From Mesorhizobium sp. (GTDB lineage: Bacteria; Pseudomonadota; Alphaproteobacteria; Rhizobiales; Rhizobiaceae), in assembly GCA_004020875.1 (NCBI GenBank), contig SAPZ01000033.1, positions 1 to 57,617 of the forward strand: a stretch of DNA of 57,617 nt, given 5' to 3'. Below the pieces are notes generated by a model that saw only the letters and a list, made by a program, of their open reading frames with translations, did not search any database and was not told the origin of the DNA. Shown piece after piece: positions 30,742-39,958 of the stretch (within the stretch, counting starts at the first letter, position 1; each line of letters starts with the position of its first letter). The position numbers and the translations under genes were made by a program.

Positions 30742-31719
30742 TCAGCGCATTCCCTGCGCCGACAGCGCCATGATGCTGTCGGCCTCCTTCGGCCGCACGA
30801 TGCCCTGCCCGGTGTCGATATCCGACGGAGCAAGACCGATCTTCTTGTTGAGGTAGGCTTCCATCACCGGCATGAAGCCCTGCATGTAGGGTTGCTGGTC
30901 TACGAGGGCCTGCACGTAGCCCTTCTGCATCTGCTGCAGGACCTCGGGCACGAGATCGAAACCGCCGAGCAAGACCTTGCCGGGTGCTACGCCGCGATCG
31001 GCCAGCACCCGCGCCACGCCGGCGCACCAGAAGCCGGTGTCGAAATAGGCGGTGGTATCGGGATGCGCGTTCAGATAGGCGCCGACGCGGTCGGAGGTGA
31101 TGGCGAGGTCGGTGCCGCTGTCGATGCGCTCCCACGACACGTCGCGGTCTTTGTGCGCCGCCTTGTATTCCTCGAGGAATTGCATGATGCCGGCGCCGCG
31201 GCTTTCCGACCAGTTCTGTCCCGGAGCAGAAATGCCGACCAGCACCTTGATCGGGCCGTCCTTCGGGAAGCTTTCGGAGATGGCCTTGGCGAGGGAATAG
31301 CCCGCGGGTTTGAAGCCCTGTCCGACGAAGGCCTGGCGGGCATTGCCCTTGGCGCCTTCGGTGTCGTCGACATTGACGGCGATGACGAGAACGCCGGCGC
31401 CACGCGCCTCCTTGATCACATCGTCGAAGGCATGGTCATCGACGATCGAGGTCAACAGCGCATCGGGCTTGGCGGCAAGGGCGGCGCGCATATTGGCCAC
31501 CTGCTGCTCGACCGAGCCCTCGGTCTGGGTGAACACCATGTTGCAGGTGGCCTCGACCTTGCCGCAGGCATCGTCGAAGCCTTTCTTCACCGCCTGCCAA
31601 AAGGTGTTCGAGGCCGACGAATGATGGGTAAAGACGATGTTCAGACCGTCGGCACGGGCTGCGGACTGGCCGCCAACCAGGGCCGCGCCGAGCAGAAGCA
31701 TTGCAGTCAGTTTTTTCAT
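30742..31719 (-). CDS. Sugar ABC transporter periplasmic binding protein
   Basis: A 325-residue protein from ATG 31719. A signal peptide (LTAMLLLGAALVGGQSAARA) precedes a type I periplasmic binding fold (NIVFTHHSSASNTFWQAVKK). The QQVANMRAALAAKPDALLTS and NVDDTEGAKGN stretches are typical of ribose/autoinducer-2-type binders. Ligand unknown; a sugar is inferred from operon content. Confidence 0.88.
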   Translation of the reverse strand: MKKLTAMLLLGAALVGGQSAARADGLNIVFTHHSSASNTFWQAVKKGFDDACGKVEATCNMVFTQTEGSVEQQVANMRAALAAKPDALLTSIVDDHAFDDVIKEARGAGVLVIAVNVDDTEGAKGNARQAFVGQGFKPAGYSLAKAISESFPKDGPIKVLVGISAPGQNWSESRGAGIMQFLEEYKAAHKDRDVSWERIDSGTDLAITSDRVGAYLNAHPDTTAYFDTGFWCAGVARVLADRGVAPGKVLLGGFDLVPEVLQQMQKGYVQALVDQQPYMQGFMPVMEAYLNKKIGLAPSDIDTGQGIVRPKEADSIMALSAQGMR

Positions 31720-31741
31720 GTCATTCCTCCCTATGGATCTT

Positions 31742-32944
31742 CTAGATGTCCGCCTTGTCGCTGACGCGGCGGTGGACGGTGTAGACCTTGCCAAGATCGG
31801 GGTTGAGCGCGAGCCCCAGCCCCGGCCCCGGCGGCACGGTGATCATGCCGTCGTTCACCTCCGGCAGCGCCGTCACCAGATCGCGGTACCAGGCGCGGTA
31901 GAAGGCGCGCACACTTTCCTGAACTATCGCGTTGGGGGCATTGAGCGACAGGTGGGTCGAGGCGGCGAGCACGACCGGACCGGTGCAGTCATGCGGCGCC
32001 ACCGGCAGTCGCCAGGCCTCGGCCATCGCGGCGATCTTGCGCGCCTCGGACAGGCCGCCGCACCAGGAGATGTCGAGCATGACGATGCCGGCCGCTCCGG
32101 TTTCCAAAAGGTCGCGAAAAGCCCAGCGGCTGCCGAGCGTCTCCGAAGCCGAGATCGGCGCGGGGCTTGCCGCGGCGTAGCGCTTGAGATCGCCGAGGCT
32201 GTCCATGCGGATCGGGTCCTCGTGCCAATAGGTGGCGAAGGGCTTCAGCGCCTGCGCTATCTTCATGGCCGGCAGGAGCTGCCACATCGAGTGGAACTCG
32301 ACCATGATATCCATCTTGTCGCCGACGGCTTTGCGAATCTTTTCAAAGGGCTCTAGCGCGGCCTTCAAGTCGGCGGCGGAAATGTCGTTGCCGCGCGTCT
32401 TCTCGGCAGCGTGGTCGAACGGCCATATCTTCATGGCGGTGATGCCGTCCTCGAGCAATTCCTCGGCCAGCTCTCCGGCGCGGGTCAGGAAGGCGTTGAG
32501 GTCGTCGTATTCCCGCTTCGCCCCGATTCCGTAATTGGCAGTCGTCTGGCCCTTGTCGTCCTTGATGTAGTCGGTGCCGGCGCAGGTGTTGTAGGTGCGG
32601 ATGGAAGGGCGGCTGAAACCGCCGAGCAGTTGGGCGACCGGCTGGCCGGTGGCCTTGCCGAAGATATCCCACAGCGCGATGTCGAAGGCCGAGTTGCCGC
32701 GCACTTCCGCGCCGGTGGAGCGGAAGCCGAGATAGCCGACGAGATCGGCCGACAGAAGATCGATCGCGAGCGGATCGCGGCCAATCACCCGCGGCGCGAC
32801 ATATTCGTGAAGATACTCCTCGACCGTGCGCGACAGGAAGAAGGTCTCGCCAAGCCCGCTAATGCCCTCATCGGTATGGACCTCGACCCAGAGCAGATTG
32901 GGCCGCTCCTCGATGCGGACGGTTTCGATGGCGCGGATCCTCAT
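31742..32944 (-). CDS. Enolase-superfamily sugar-acid dehydratase (mandelate racemase-like)
   Basis: A 400-residue protein. The N-terminal capping domain is followed by a TIM barrel. K172 (AMKIWPFD) is the likely base on strand 2. Metal ligands E216 (MVEFH), E242 (HEDP) and E268 (SASETL) are in order, with H318 (VAPHDC) on the opposite side. This residue set fits acid-sugar dehydratases that remove water to give 2-keto-3-deoxy acids. Substrate cannot be read from sequence. Placed between regulator and transporter genes, it is the probable committed step of this sugar pathway. Confidence 0.88.
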   Translation of the reverse strand: MRIRAIETVRIEERPNLLWVEVHTDEGISGLGETFFLSRTVEEYLHEYVAPRVIGRDPLAIDLLSADLVGYLGFRSTGAEVRGNSAFDIALWDIFGKATGQPVAQLLGGFSRPSIRTYNTCAGTDYIKDDKGQTTANYGIGAKREYDDLNAFLTRAGELAEELLEDGITAMKIWPFDHAAEKTRGNDISAADLKAALEPFEKIRKAVGDKMDIMVEFHSMWQLLPAMKIAQALKPFATYWHEDPIRMDSLGDLKRYAAASPAPISASETLGSRWAFRDLLETGAAGIVMLDISWCGGLSEARKIAAMAEAWRLPVAPHDCTGPVVLAASTHLSLNAPNAIVQESVRAFYRAWYRDLVTALPEVNDGMITVPPGPGLGLALNPDLGKVYTVHRRVSDKADI

Positions 32945-32959
32945 CGGGCGACCTCCATT

Positions 32960-33679
32960 TCAGGCTATGCCTGCGTCGAGGAGCGCCTTGACGCTCTTGT
33001 CGAAATGCTGCGCCATGTGCTCGGCCGCAAGCCTCGGATCGCCCTTGAGGATCGCCTCGGCGATATCCTCGTGGCCCTTGATCATCTTGAGCTGGTCCTC
33101 GTCGGTCGAGCGGGTCCGCCAGCCGATCACCCAGGTGCGTCGCGTGACGCCGCTGAAGGCGGTGACGATCAGCGAGAAGACCGGGTTGTGCGAGGCGCCA
33201 GCAATCGCCTCGTGAAAGGCAATGTCGTGCTCCATGACGATTTCAGGGTGCCTGAAGTTCTCGCGCATCAACCTGGCGGAACTCGCGATGGCGGCAGCCT
33301 CCGCGTCGGTGCGACGGAGCGCGGCCAGCGCCACCGTGCGCATCTCGATGGTCCGCCGGACATCATAGACCTGCTGGACGCTGATCTGCTGGGTGGTGAT
33401 GCCATGCTCGATGACCATCGACATGGCGCCCGTGTCGAGCTTGGCGACGGTGGCGCGGCGGCCGGCGCTCATGTCGATCAGGCGCATCGCCGACAGCGAG
33501 CGGAAGGCCTCGCGCACGACGGTCCGGGAGACATTGAGCTGACGCGTCATCGCGGCTTCGCTGGGCAGCAGATCGCCGGGTGCGAGGCCTTCGGCGCGGA
33601 TGTGCTGGGTGATCGCCTGGATCGCGGTGCTGACCAGCCCCGGGCTCGGCTCGTCGCCTGTCTGTTTCGAATCCTGCAT
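32960..33679 (-). CDS. GntR/FadR-type transcriptional regulator
   Basis: A 239-residue protein. It has an N-terminal winged helix (GDLLPSEAAMTRQLNVSRTV, VREAFRSL) and a C-terminal FCD ligand domain with metal-ligand candidates (EHDIAFHEAI, then AEHMAQHFD). It is divergent from the lactonase gene and first in the leftward sugar operon. A palindrome TATGACA-N6-TGTCATA in the shared promoter is the likely operator. It probably senses a pathway intermediate. Confidence 0.9.
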   Translation of the reverse strand: MQDSKQTGDEPSPGLVSTAIQAITQHIRAEGLAPGDLLPSEAAMTRQLNVSRTVVREAFRSLSAMRLIDMSAGRRATVAKLDTGAMSMVIEHGITTQQISVQQVYDVRRTIEMRTVALAALRRTDAEAAAIASSARLMRENFRHPEIVMEHDIAFHEAIAGASHNPVFSLIVTAFSGVTRRTWVIGWRTRSTDEDQLKMIKGHEDIAEAILKGDPRLAAEHMAQHFDKSVKALLDAGIA

Positions 33680-33700
33680 GGGGCTCCCGGGAAAAACCTG

Positions 33701-33720
33701 TATGACAGGTTGATGTCATA
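33701..33720. promoter_or_regulatory. Palindromic operator for the GntR-type regulator
   Basis: TATGACA (33701-33707) and TGTCATA (33714-33720) are perfect 7-bp arms around six bases, in the 98-bp divergent promoter between the regulator and the lactonase gene. The position fits control of both directions. Confidence 0.65.
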
Positions 33721-33777
33721 TTGCTCATAATTTATCCGAAAGATATATGTCAAGCCGATTTCCCCGAGAGAAGCGCC

Positions 33778-34677
33778 ATGCACAAAACGCAAGCCACCCT
33801 GATCCTCGATACCCGCGACGTGGTCGGCGAAAGCATGGTCTGGGACGAGCGCCGCTCCAGGCTGGTTTGGGTCGACATCATCGGCCGCCGGATCCACCTG
33901 CTCGATCCGGTCAGCGGCGCCCATGAAACCTGGCCCACGCCGGACCTGGTGACCTCGATCGGCCTGCGCCAGGATGGCGGCGCGATCGTCGGATTGCGAA
34001 AGGAGATCGCACTTTGGGATTTCGGCGGGCCGTTCCGGAGGATCGCGACGATCGACCCGGACAGGCCGGACACACGGCTCAACGAAGGCGTCGTGGCGCC
34101 CGACGGCTCGTTCTGGGTCGGCACGATGGCCAACAATATCGGTCCGGACGACGCGCCGGTGGCCGTCACCGGCGATGAAGGCCGGCTTTATCGTGTCGAT
34201 GCGAAGGGCGCCGTGACGGCGCTCAGCGAGGACCGCTTCGGCATCACCAACACCATGGCGTGGCTGCCCGACGGCCGCTTCGTCACAGCCGACACGATGA
34301 AGAATGCGCTCTACAGCTATCGGTGGGACAGGAAGGCGAGCCGGCTCGCCGAACGCTTGCCCTTCTTCACAGGCTTCGAGCGCGGCCTGCCGGACGGCTC
34401 CTGTCTCGACGCCCAGGGTTATGTCTGGAATTGCCGGGTGGTGGGCGGGAGTTGCCTCGCCCGCATCGGGCCTGAGGGCAGGCTGGATGGGATCGTCGAA
34501 CTGCCCTGCAGTTGGCCGACGAGCTGTGCCTTCGGCGGCGCCGGGCTCGACACGCTGTTCGTAACCTCCGCGCGCTTCACGATGAGCGCCGGGCATCTTG
34601 CCGCCAATCCCTCCGAAGGAGGCTTGTTCGCGCTCAAACCCGGCGTGCGCGGCGTGCCGGCCAACCGCTTTGGATAA
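33778..34677 (+). CDS. SMP-30/gluconolactonase-family sugar lactonase
   Basis: A 299-residue six-bladed beta-propeller. ATG 33778 gives GESMVWDERRSRLVWVDI, with the metal ligand Glu of this family. RLNEGVVAPDGSFWVGTM supplies the Asn ligand, NTMAW a second Asn and ERGLPDGSCLD the Asp. These enzymes open sugar lactones formed by aldose dehydrogenases. It is divergent from the sugar operon and shares its operator, so it fits the step between SDR oxidation and dehydration. Confidence 0.9.
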   Translation: MHKTQATLILDTRDVVGESMVWDERRSRLVWVDIIGRRIHLLDPVSGAHETWPTPDLVTSIGLRQDGGAIVGLRKEIALWDFGGPFRRIATIDPDRPDTRLNEGVVAPDGSFWVGTMANNIGPDDAPVAVTGDEGRLYRVDAKGAVTALSEDRFGITNTMAWLPDGRFVTADTMKNALYSYRWDRKASRLAERLPFFTGFERGLPDGSCLDAQGYVWNCRVVGGSCLARIGPEGRLDGIVELPCSWPTSCAFGGAGLDTLFVTSARFTMSAGHLAANPSEGGLFALKPGVRGVPANRFG

Positions 34678-34793
34678 TCTTCGCGGCGGCCGTGGCCGAT
34701 TCCAATCTGTGAAGTTACGCGTTCCCCCACTTGCAAGAGGGCCGGCGCTGGGCTGGATTGACCATCGAGGATGCCGGAGCCGGAGGGCGCGCA

Positions 34794-36032
34794 ATGGAGC
34801 CGATTGCGGCCGGATCAGCAAGGGACGTGGATGACGGCAAGGCCGAGCGCTATGATCTCGGCCTCTGCCTATCGGGCGGCGGCTACCGGGCCATGCTGTT
34901 CCATGCCGGCGCTCTGTGCCGCCTTAACGAGGCGGGGCTGCTTCAAAAGCTCGACATGGTGAGCTCGGTCTCGGGCGGCTCGATCGCGGCCGGGCTCTTG
35001 GCGGTGCTCTGGCCGCGCTTTACCTTCGCGGTCGGCGTCGCCACCAATTTCGATATCTATCTCGACAGGATATTGAAATTCTCGCAGGTCTTCCTCGACG
35101 CGCCGTCGATCTTCAAAGGCCTGTTGAACCCGTTTTCGAGCGCGGCGCGGGAGGTCGCGGCCTGCTACGAGCGGAATTTGTTCGACGGCTCCAGGCCGAT
35201 GCTGAAAAACCTGCCGGAAAAGCCCTGGTTCGTGTTCTGCTCCAGCAATCTCGGCACCGGCTCGCTGTTTCGCCTGTCGCGGCGCTACATCGCCGACTAC
35301 CGCATCGGCGTCGCCTACCAGGCCGACCTGCCGGTCGCGACCGCGGTTGCCGCCTCGTCGGCCTTCCCGCCTTTCCTGTCGCCGCTCCGGCTCGACCTCA
35401 CGCCCTTCGTGTGGAAGAACGACAAGCTCGACCCGAGTGTCGGCCTGCCGGTGGCGCCTTCCCGCGCCGTGCTCACCGATGGCGGCGTCTACGACAATCA
35501 CGGCATCGAGCCGGCGCTAAAGCGCTGCCGCTGGCTGCTGGTGAGCGACGCCGGCGCACCCTGGCAGGCTTCGAAGGCGGGTTACTGGAACTGGTTCTCG
35601 CAGTTGAAGCGCGTGCTCGACACCACCGACAACCAGGTACGCTCGCTCAGGCGCCGGGATCTGGTGGCGCGTTTCCAGGCGGCCAAGGACGCCGACGATC
35701 GCGGACTGCCCGATGACGCGACCCGGCCCGATTATGCGGCGACGCGCGGCGTCTTCTGGTCGATCGCCAGCAAGCCGGACGCGACCGAGCCAAATTTCGT
35801 GCAGACCGCCGCGACCGCGCCGGCCGATATCGGCACCTCCTTGCATTTCCTGGGCAGCGAAGAAACGGTCGACCTGGTGAACTGGGGCTATTGCGCCGCC
35901 GACCAGGCGCTGCGGAGCTGGTATGAGCCAGCGTTGGCGCCGGGAAAGGGCGTGCCGCTCAAGCCGGGCGATGTGGAGCCGGGGCGCTGCGCGAGGGTGT
36001 CGAAGATGATGATGAGCGTGTTCAGGGTTTGA
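34794..36032 (+). CDS. Patatin-like phospholipase
   Basis: A 412-residue protein from ATG 34794 (GGAGG seven bases upstream). The oxyanion loop is LSGGGYRA, the nucleophile Ser60 sits in VSSVSGGS, and the Asp of the dyad is in TDGGVYDN. The first Gly of the usual G-x-S-x-G is Ser here. No signal peptide, so it probably acts in the cytoplasm or on the inner membrane. Bacterial patatins hydrolyse acyl chains from lipids. Convergent or parallel neighbours are unrelated, so no pathway is suggested. Confidence 0.87.
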   Translation: MEPIAAGSARDVDDGKAERYDLGLCLSGGGYRAMLFHAGALCRLNEAGLLQKLDMVSSVSGGSIAAGLLAVLWPRFTFAVGVATNFDIYLDRILKFSQVFLDAPSIFKGLLNPFSSAAREVAACYERNLFDGSRPMLKNLPEKPWFVFCSSNLGTGSLFRLSRRYIADYRIGVAYQADLPVATAVAASSAFPPFLSPLRLDLTPFVWKNDKLDPSVGLPVAPSRAVLTDGGVYDNHGIEPALKRCRWLLVSDAGAPWQASKAGYWNWFSQLKRVLDTTDNQVRSLRRRDLVARFQAAKDADDRGLPDDATRPDYAATRGVFWSIASKPDATEPNFVQTAATAPADIGTSLHFLGSEETVDLVNWGYCAADQALRSWYEPALAPGKGVPLKPGDVEPGRCARVSKMMMSVFRV

Positions 36033-36045
36033 GCTGCTTTTCCCC

Positions 36046-36480
36046 GCCCCCACGAACGTGGCTACGGCACGGCATTGCGCATGTTTCCAAGCGGTGGGTC
36101 TTTGGCGATAGTCTGCATGCGGCTTGGCGCATCATTATCCAGCGCAGTGCTGGTCGACCCCCACTCCGTCTCGGCTTCGCCGAGCCACCTCTCCCCGATC
36201 GACGGGGTAGAGGAACGGCGCCAGGGCTTTTGCCGTCGACGCTCGTCCAGGACGCGCCCTTCCTTTCCCTCCGGAGGGGGAAAGGTGGCGCTGCGAAGCA
36301 GCGACGGATTGGGGGAACCATGTGGCAATCAAGCCTCTGCCCGATCAGTCAATCACAGAAGATGTGTGCATGCCGTTGCCCGCTTCGACGGGAGCGAGGA
36401 ACCAGGCGTTCATCCCTGGCGCAATCCAATCCGGTTCATCCCCTGGCCTCAGCATGCTAACAGGTTTGTTTTCAACAATT
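36046..36480. repeat. Gap filled by dispersed palindromic repeats
   Basis: Between about 36155 and 36330 two hairpin units are visible: ACCTCTCCCCGATCGACGGG followed by GTAGAGG, and CCTTTCCCTCCGGAGGGGG followed by AAAGG. CTCGGCTTCGCCGAG and GGCGCTGCGAAGCAGCG occur beside them. This is the pattern of rhizobial mosaic repeats. The rest of the gap shows no gene. Confidence 0.55.
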
Positions 36481-36487
36481 TCAACAA

Positions 36488-37204
36488 ATGGACAGCGACA
36501 TGGCAGGCGAAAAAGTGGCTCTGGTGACGGCGGGCGGCAGCGGCATGGGGGCGGCGGCGGCCAGGCGCCTGGCGGCCGACGGCTTCAAGGTCGGCGTGCT
36601 CTCCTCCTCCGGCAAGGGCGAGGCGCTGGGCAAGGAACTTGGCGGCTTCGGCGTCACCGGCTCCAACCAGTCGAATGACGACCTGAAGCTCCTCACCGAC
36701 CGCGCGCTGGAACGCTGGGGCCGCATCGACGTGCTGGTCAACAGCGCCGGCCACGGGCCGCGCGCGCAGATCATCGAGATCAGCGACGAGGACTGGCACA
36801 AGGGCATCGACACCTATTTCCTCAACGCCGTGCGCCCGACCCGGCTGGTGACGCCGGTGATGCAGAAGCAGAAATCCGGCGTCATCATCAACATCTCGAC
36901 CGCCTGGGCGTTCGAGCCGAGCCCGATGTTCCCGACCTCGGCCGTGGCGCGTGCCGGGCTTGCCGCCTTCACCAAGATCTACGCCGACACCTATGCGGTC
37001 GACAACATCCGCATGAACAATGTGCTGCCCGGCTGGATCGACAGCCTGCCGACCACGAACGAGCGCCGCGACAGCGTGCCGATGAAGCGCTACGGCACCT
37101 CCGAGGAGATCGCCGCGACGATCTCGTTCCTGGCCTCGGACGGGGCCGCCTACATCACCGGGCAGAACATCCGCGTGGATGGGGGCATTACGCGCGCGGT
37201 GTGA
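36488..37204 (+). CDS. Atypical SDR-family protein
   Basis: A 238-residue Rossmann protein. It has TAGGSGMG near the N-terminus, NSAGHG, and a Ser in NISTAW. Where classical members have YxxxK, the sequence is TSAVARAGLAAFTK, so Tyr is Ser and Lys is Arg. The C-terminal VDGGI is normal. Such divergent SDRs may use other residues or only bind cofactor. ATG 36488 lacks a clear ribosome site; ATG 36500 is an alternative. Monocistronic. Confidence 0.82.
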   Translation: MDSDMAGEKVALVTAGGSGMGAAAARRLAADGFKVGVLSSSGKGEALGKELGGFGVTGSNQSNDDLKLLTDRALERWGRIDVLVNSAGHGPRAQIIEISDEDWHKGIDTYFLNAVRPTRLVTPVMQKQKSGVIINISTAWAFEPSPMFPTSAVARAGLAAFTKIYADTYAVDNIRMNNVLPGWIDSLPTTNERRDSVPMKRYGTSEEIAATISFLASDGAAYITGQNIRVDGGITRAV

Positions 37205-37228
37205 GGGCGGCGAGAACGCCGCCTCGGA

Positions 37229-37468
37229 TCATCCCGGTCTGCGGGAATTGAGAACCCACAGAACGCATAGGAAGGCTATCGAGCCCACCAGGACGATCGA
37301 ATTGCCGACCACGATGTTCCAGAATCGTGTCGGATCATCCGAGAGCGCGACCCAATGCAACTTGCCCCGAACCTCGCCTGTCTTGATGCCGCAGGCAATG
37401 TTGTAGATCGCGATGGCGGCAAGCGCGGCCATCAGGACAAACAGGTCGTTGTTCTTGTTGCGATCCAT
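37229..37468 (-). CDS. Small two-helix membrane protein
   Basis: A 79-residue protein. Two membrane helices (LFVLMAALAAIAIYNIACG and VVGNSIVLVGSIAFLCVLWV) are joined by a polar loop. Convergent with the SDR gene at 36488. Ribosome site weak. Function unknown. Confidence 0.55.
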   Translation of the reverse strand: MDRNKNNDLFVLMAALAAIAIYNIACGIKTGEVRGKLHWVALSDDPTRFWNIVVGNSIVLVGSIAFLCVLWVLNSRRPG

Positions 37469-37605
37469 GGAAGCGGCTTTTATCAGCGCTTGGTGAAATT
37501 TTGCTTACCTGCGGGAACGTGGCGGCCGGGAAACCGGCCGCCACGTTCTCCGGTTGACGCAATTCCAGACGTGAGGACTACGGCGACCACGCCGGCCTGC
37601 CGGGA

Positions 37606-38049
37606 CTATTGATTGATCTCCGGCTCGACGAGCTTGGCCAGGTTGCGCAGCGATTCCTGCCAGCCGAGATAGCAGGCCTCGGCGGGGATGGCGTCAGGGA
37701 TGCCCGCCTGTGTGATGTTGATCTCGGTGCCGACCAACACTTTCTTCAAGGTCACCGTCACCTCGATCTGGCCCGGCAAATTGGGATCGTCGAAGCGGTC
37801 GGTGTAGCGCAGGCGCTCGCCCGGGACGAGCTCAATGAACTCGCCGCCGAAGGCATGGCTGCCGCCGGTGGTGAAGTTGCGGAAGGACATCTTGTAGGCG
37901 CCGCCGACCTTGCCCTCGAACTCATGCACCGTGCAGGTGAAGCCGTTCGGCGGCAGCCACTTGGCCAGCGCATCGGCCTCGACGAATGCGCGGTAGACCT
38001 TCTCCGGCTTGGTCGCCAGGACGCGGTGCAGGTGGATGGTGCTCGGCAT
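37606..38049 (-). CDS. SRPBCC (AHSA1-like) protein
   Basis: A 147-residue helix-grip protein from ATG 38049. It has HRVLATKPEKVYRAFVEADA at the N-terminus, AKWLPPNGFTCTVHEFEGKV in the middle, and a C-terminal long helix (CYLGWQESLRNLAKLVEP). These features are standard for the AHSA1 (activator of Hsp90 ATPase homologue) family, whose bacterial members bind hydrophobic ligands. ArsR-type regulators often sit beside such genes, but none is seen here. Confidence 0.85.
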   Translation of the reverse strand: MPSTIHLHRVLATKPEKVYRAFVEADALAKWLPPNGFTCTVHEFEGKVGGAYKMSFRNFTTGGSHAFGGEFIELVPGERLRYTDRFDDPNLPGQIEVTVTLKKVLVGTEINITQAGIPDAIPAEACYLGWQESLRNLAKLVEPEINQ

Positions 38050-38521
38050 GTCTCGATATCCTCTCTGGTTCGTTGATCGATGCCCCAAGGACGGGCCGGC
38101 TCCCGCCGGCCCGACAGAGGCTGTCAAATTTTTTGCCCGGACCGCTTTGTCGCGATGCACGGAGCGACGCGCTTCAATATGCACCGAACCGTCCCTACCG
38201 GCGGACAGTCCGACGTCGATCTTGCATCGTCGGCTGCTGTGGTGGCTACGCTGCACCACATGCACCCATCCAAGGCATTTGCACAATCCCTAGGCAAAAT
38301 ATCTTGCAGAATTGAGTAAAATTGAGAACAAATCTCTCGCAGTAATTGTATTAGAAATCGCTTATTCTATCTAGTTTAAATATCGATCAAAATAGCACCG
38401 ATTTTCTCTGTACTATTTGCTTATTTTCGGGAACGATGATCCACGTTGCAAGTTGGTTCGAAGCAGGCGCTCGAACCCTGCAACCAGCCATCCGGGCGGG
38501 GCAGCGCGGAAGGAGTGTCCA
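38050..38521. other. Gap with an AT-rich promoter region
   Basis: From about 38290 to 38430 the sequence is strikingly AT-rich (for example TAATTGTATTAGAAATCGC) compared with the GC-rich surroundings. It probably carries the promoter of the secreted glycanase gene. No gene is convincing here. Confidence 0.5.
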
Positions 38522-39946
38522 ATGAGCTTCGTCGTCAACGCGATAGGCGTACCTCTTTATTACAGCGGCGCTTCCAACCATTGGCTTTCGGCGTCCTCGC
38601 CCGGGACGTTCAACGGCACCTCAGGCAACGACTCCATCTGGGCCTCCAGCGGCGTCAACGTCACCATGTATGGCGGCGCCGGCGACGACATCTATTACCT
38701 CTATTCGGCGGGCAACAAGGTGGTCGAGTACGCTGGGCAGGGCGTCGACACGATCAACACCTGGATGAGCTACACGCTGCCGGACAATGTCGAGAACCTG
38801 GTCGTCACCAACGCCCACAATTTTGCCTTCGGCAATGCGCTCGACAACATCATCACCGCCACGGCCGGCGGTCAGACCCTGGACGGCGGCGCGGGCAACG
38901 ACGTGCTGATCGATGGCGGCGGCGGCGCCGACACTTTCATCGTCGCGAAAGGCAACGGCAGCGACTTGATCGTCAATTTCGCCGCGAACGATACCGTGCG
39001 TCTCGATGGCTACGGCTTCACTTCTTTCGCCGCCATCCACGACAGCATGGTGCAGGCGGGCCCAAATGTGGTGCTGAACCTCGGATCCGGCGAGATCCTG
39101 GAATTCAAGAACACGACCATCGACCAGTTCCAGCCCAGCCAGTTCGAGATGCCGATCGACAAGTCGCACATGACGCTGTCCTTCAGCGACGAGTTCAACA
39201 CGCTGAACCTGCATACCAGCCAGGGCGGCACCTGGGACACCAACTTCTGGTGGGGCGCGCCGAACGGCAGCACGCTGACGCAGAACAACGAGCTGCAATG
39301 GTATATCGACGCCAATTACGCCCCGACCAGTTCGGTGCATCCGTTCAGCATCGACAATGGCGTGCTGACGATCACCGCGGCGCAGGCGTCGGCCGACATC
39401 AAGCCGCTGATCAACAATTACGAATACACCTCCGGCATCCTGACCACGCACGACTCGTTCTCCCAGACCTACGGCTATTTCGAAATGAGGGCCGACCTGC
39501 CGGAGAACGCCGGCGCCTGGCCGGCCTTCTGGCTGCTGCCGGAGGACGGCTCGTGGCCGCCGGAGCTCGACGTGGTGGAGAAGTATGGGCAGAAGCCGAA
39601 TTCGCTGTTCCTGACCGCGCATACCAACGAGACGGGCCAGCACACGACGGTTGGATCGACGGTGAACGTCATGGACACCGCCGGCTACCATACCTATGGC
39701 CTGCTGTGGACGCCGGAAAAACTGGTGTGGACCTATGACGGCATGCAGGTCGCCGAAGCGGCGACGCCATCCGACATGAACAAGCCGATGTACATGCTGG
39801 TCAATCTCGCGGTGGGTGGACAGGCCGGGGCGCCGCCGGACCATCTTGCCACACCGGCTCAGATGAAGATCGACTATATCCACGCCTACACGCTGGATGA
39901 GCTGCAGCAGAGCCATTTGAACGTCACGGCCGAACATACAGCCTAG
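38522..39946 (+). CDS. Secreted RTX-GH16 endo-beta-glycanase (ExsH-like)
   Basis: A 474-residue protein from ATG 38522 (AAGGAG seven bases upstream). Residues about 25-165 contain Ca-binding RTX repeats (MYGGAGDDIYYL, LDGGAGNDVLIDGGGGADTF). Residues about 215-455 form a GH16 glycanase with the catalytic motif ELDVVE at about 346, where the two Glu are nucleophile and acid/base. No N-terminal signal peptide, as expected for type I export. The genes for a type I ATPase and fusion protein follow directly. ExsH of Sinorhizobium, which trims succinoglycan, is the nearest known parallel. Confidence 0.85.
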   Translation: MSFVVNAIGVPLYYSGASNHWLSASSPGTFNGTSGNDSIWASSGVNVTMYGGAGDDIYYLYSAGNKVVEYAGQGVDTINTWMSYTLPDNVENLVVTNAHNFAFGNALDNIITATAGGQTLDGGAGNDVLIDGGGGADTFIVAKGNGSDLIVNFAANDTVRLDGYGFTSFAAIHDSMVQAGPNVVLNLGSGEILEFKNTTIDQFQPSQFEMPIDKSHMTLSFSDEFNTLNLHTSQGGTWDTNFWWGAPNGSTLTQNNELQWYIDANYAPTSSVHPFSIDNGVLTITAAQASADIKPLINNYEYTSGILTTHDSFSQTYGYFEMRADLPENAGAWPAFWLLPEDGSWPPELDVVEKYGQKPNSLFLTAHTNETGQHTTVGSTVNVMDTAGYHTYGLLWTPEKLVWTYDGMQVAEAATPSDMNKPMYMLVNLAVGGQAGAPPDHLATPAQMKIDYIHAYTLDELQQSHLNVTAEHTA

Positions 39947-39958
39947 GCGTCCAAGGCG

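Noticed and set aside
28914..30833. Open minus-strand frame of 639 codons through the sugar transporter genes
   Set aside because: Shadow frame: Arg/His/Pro-rich composition with no domain, overlapping clear ABC permease and ATPase genes in another frame.
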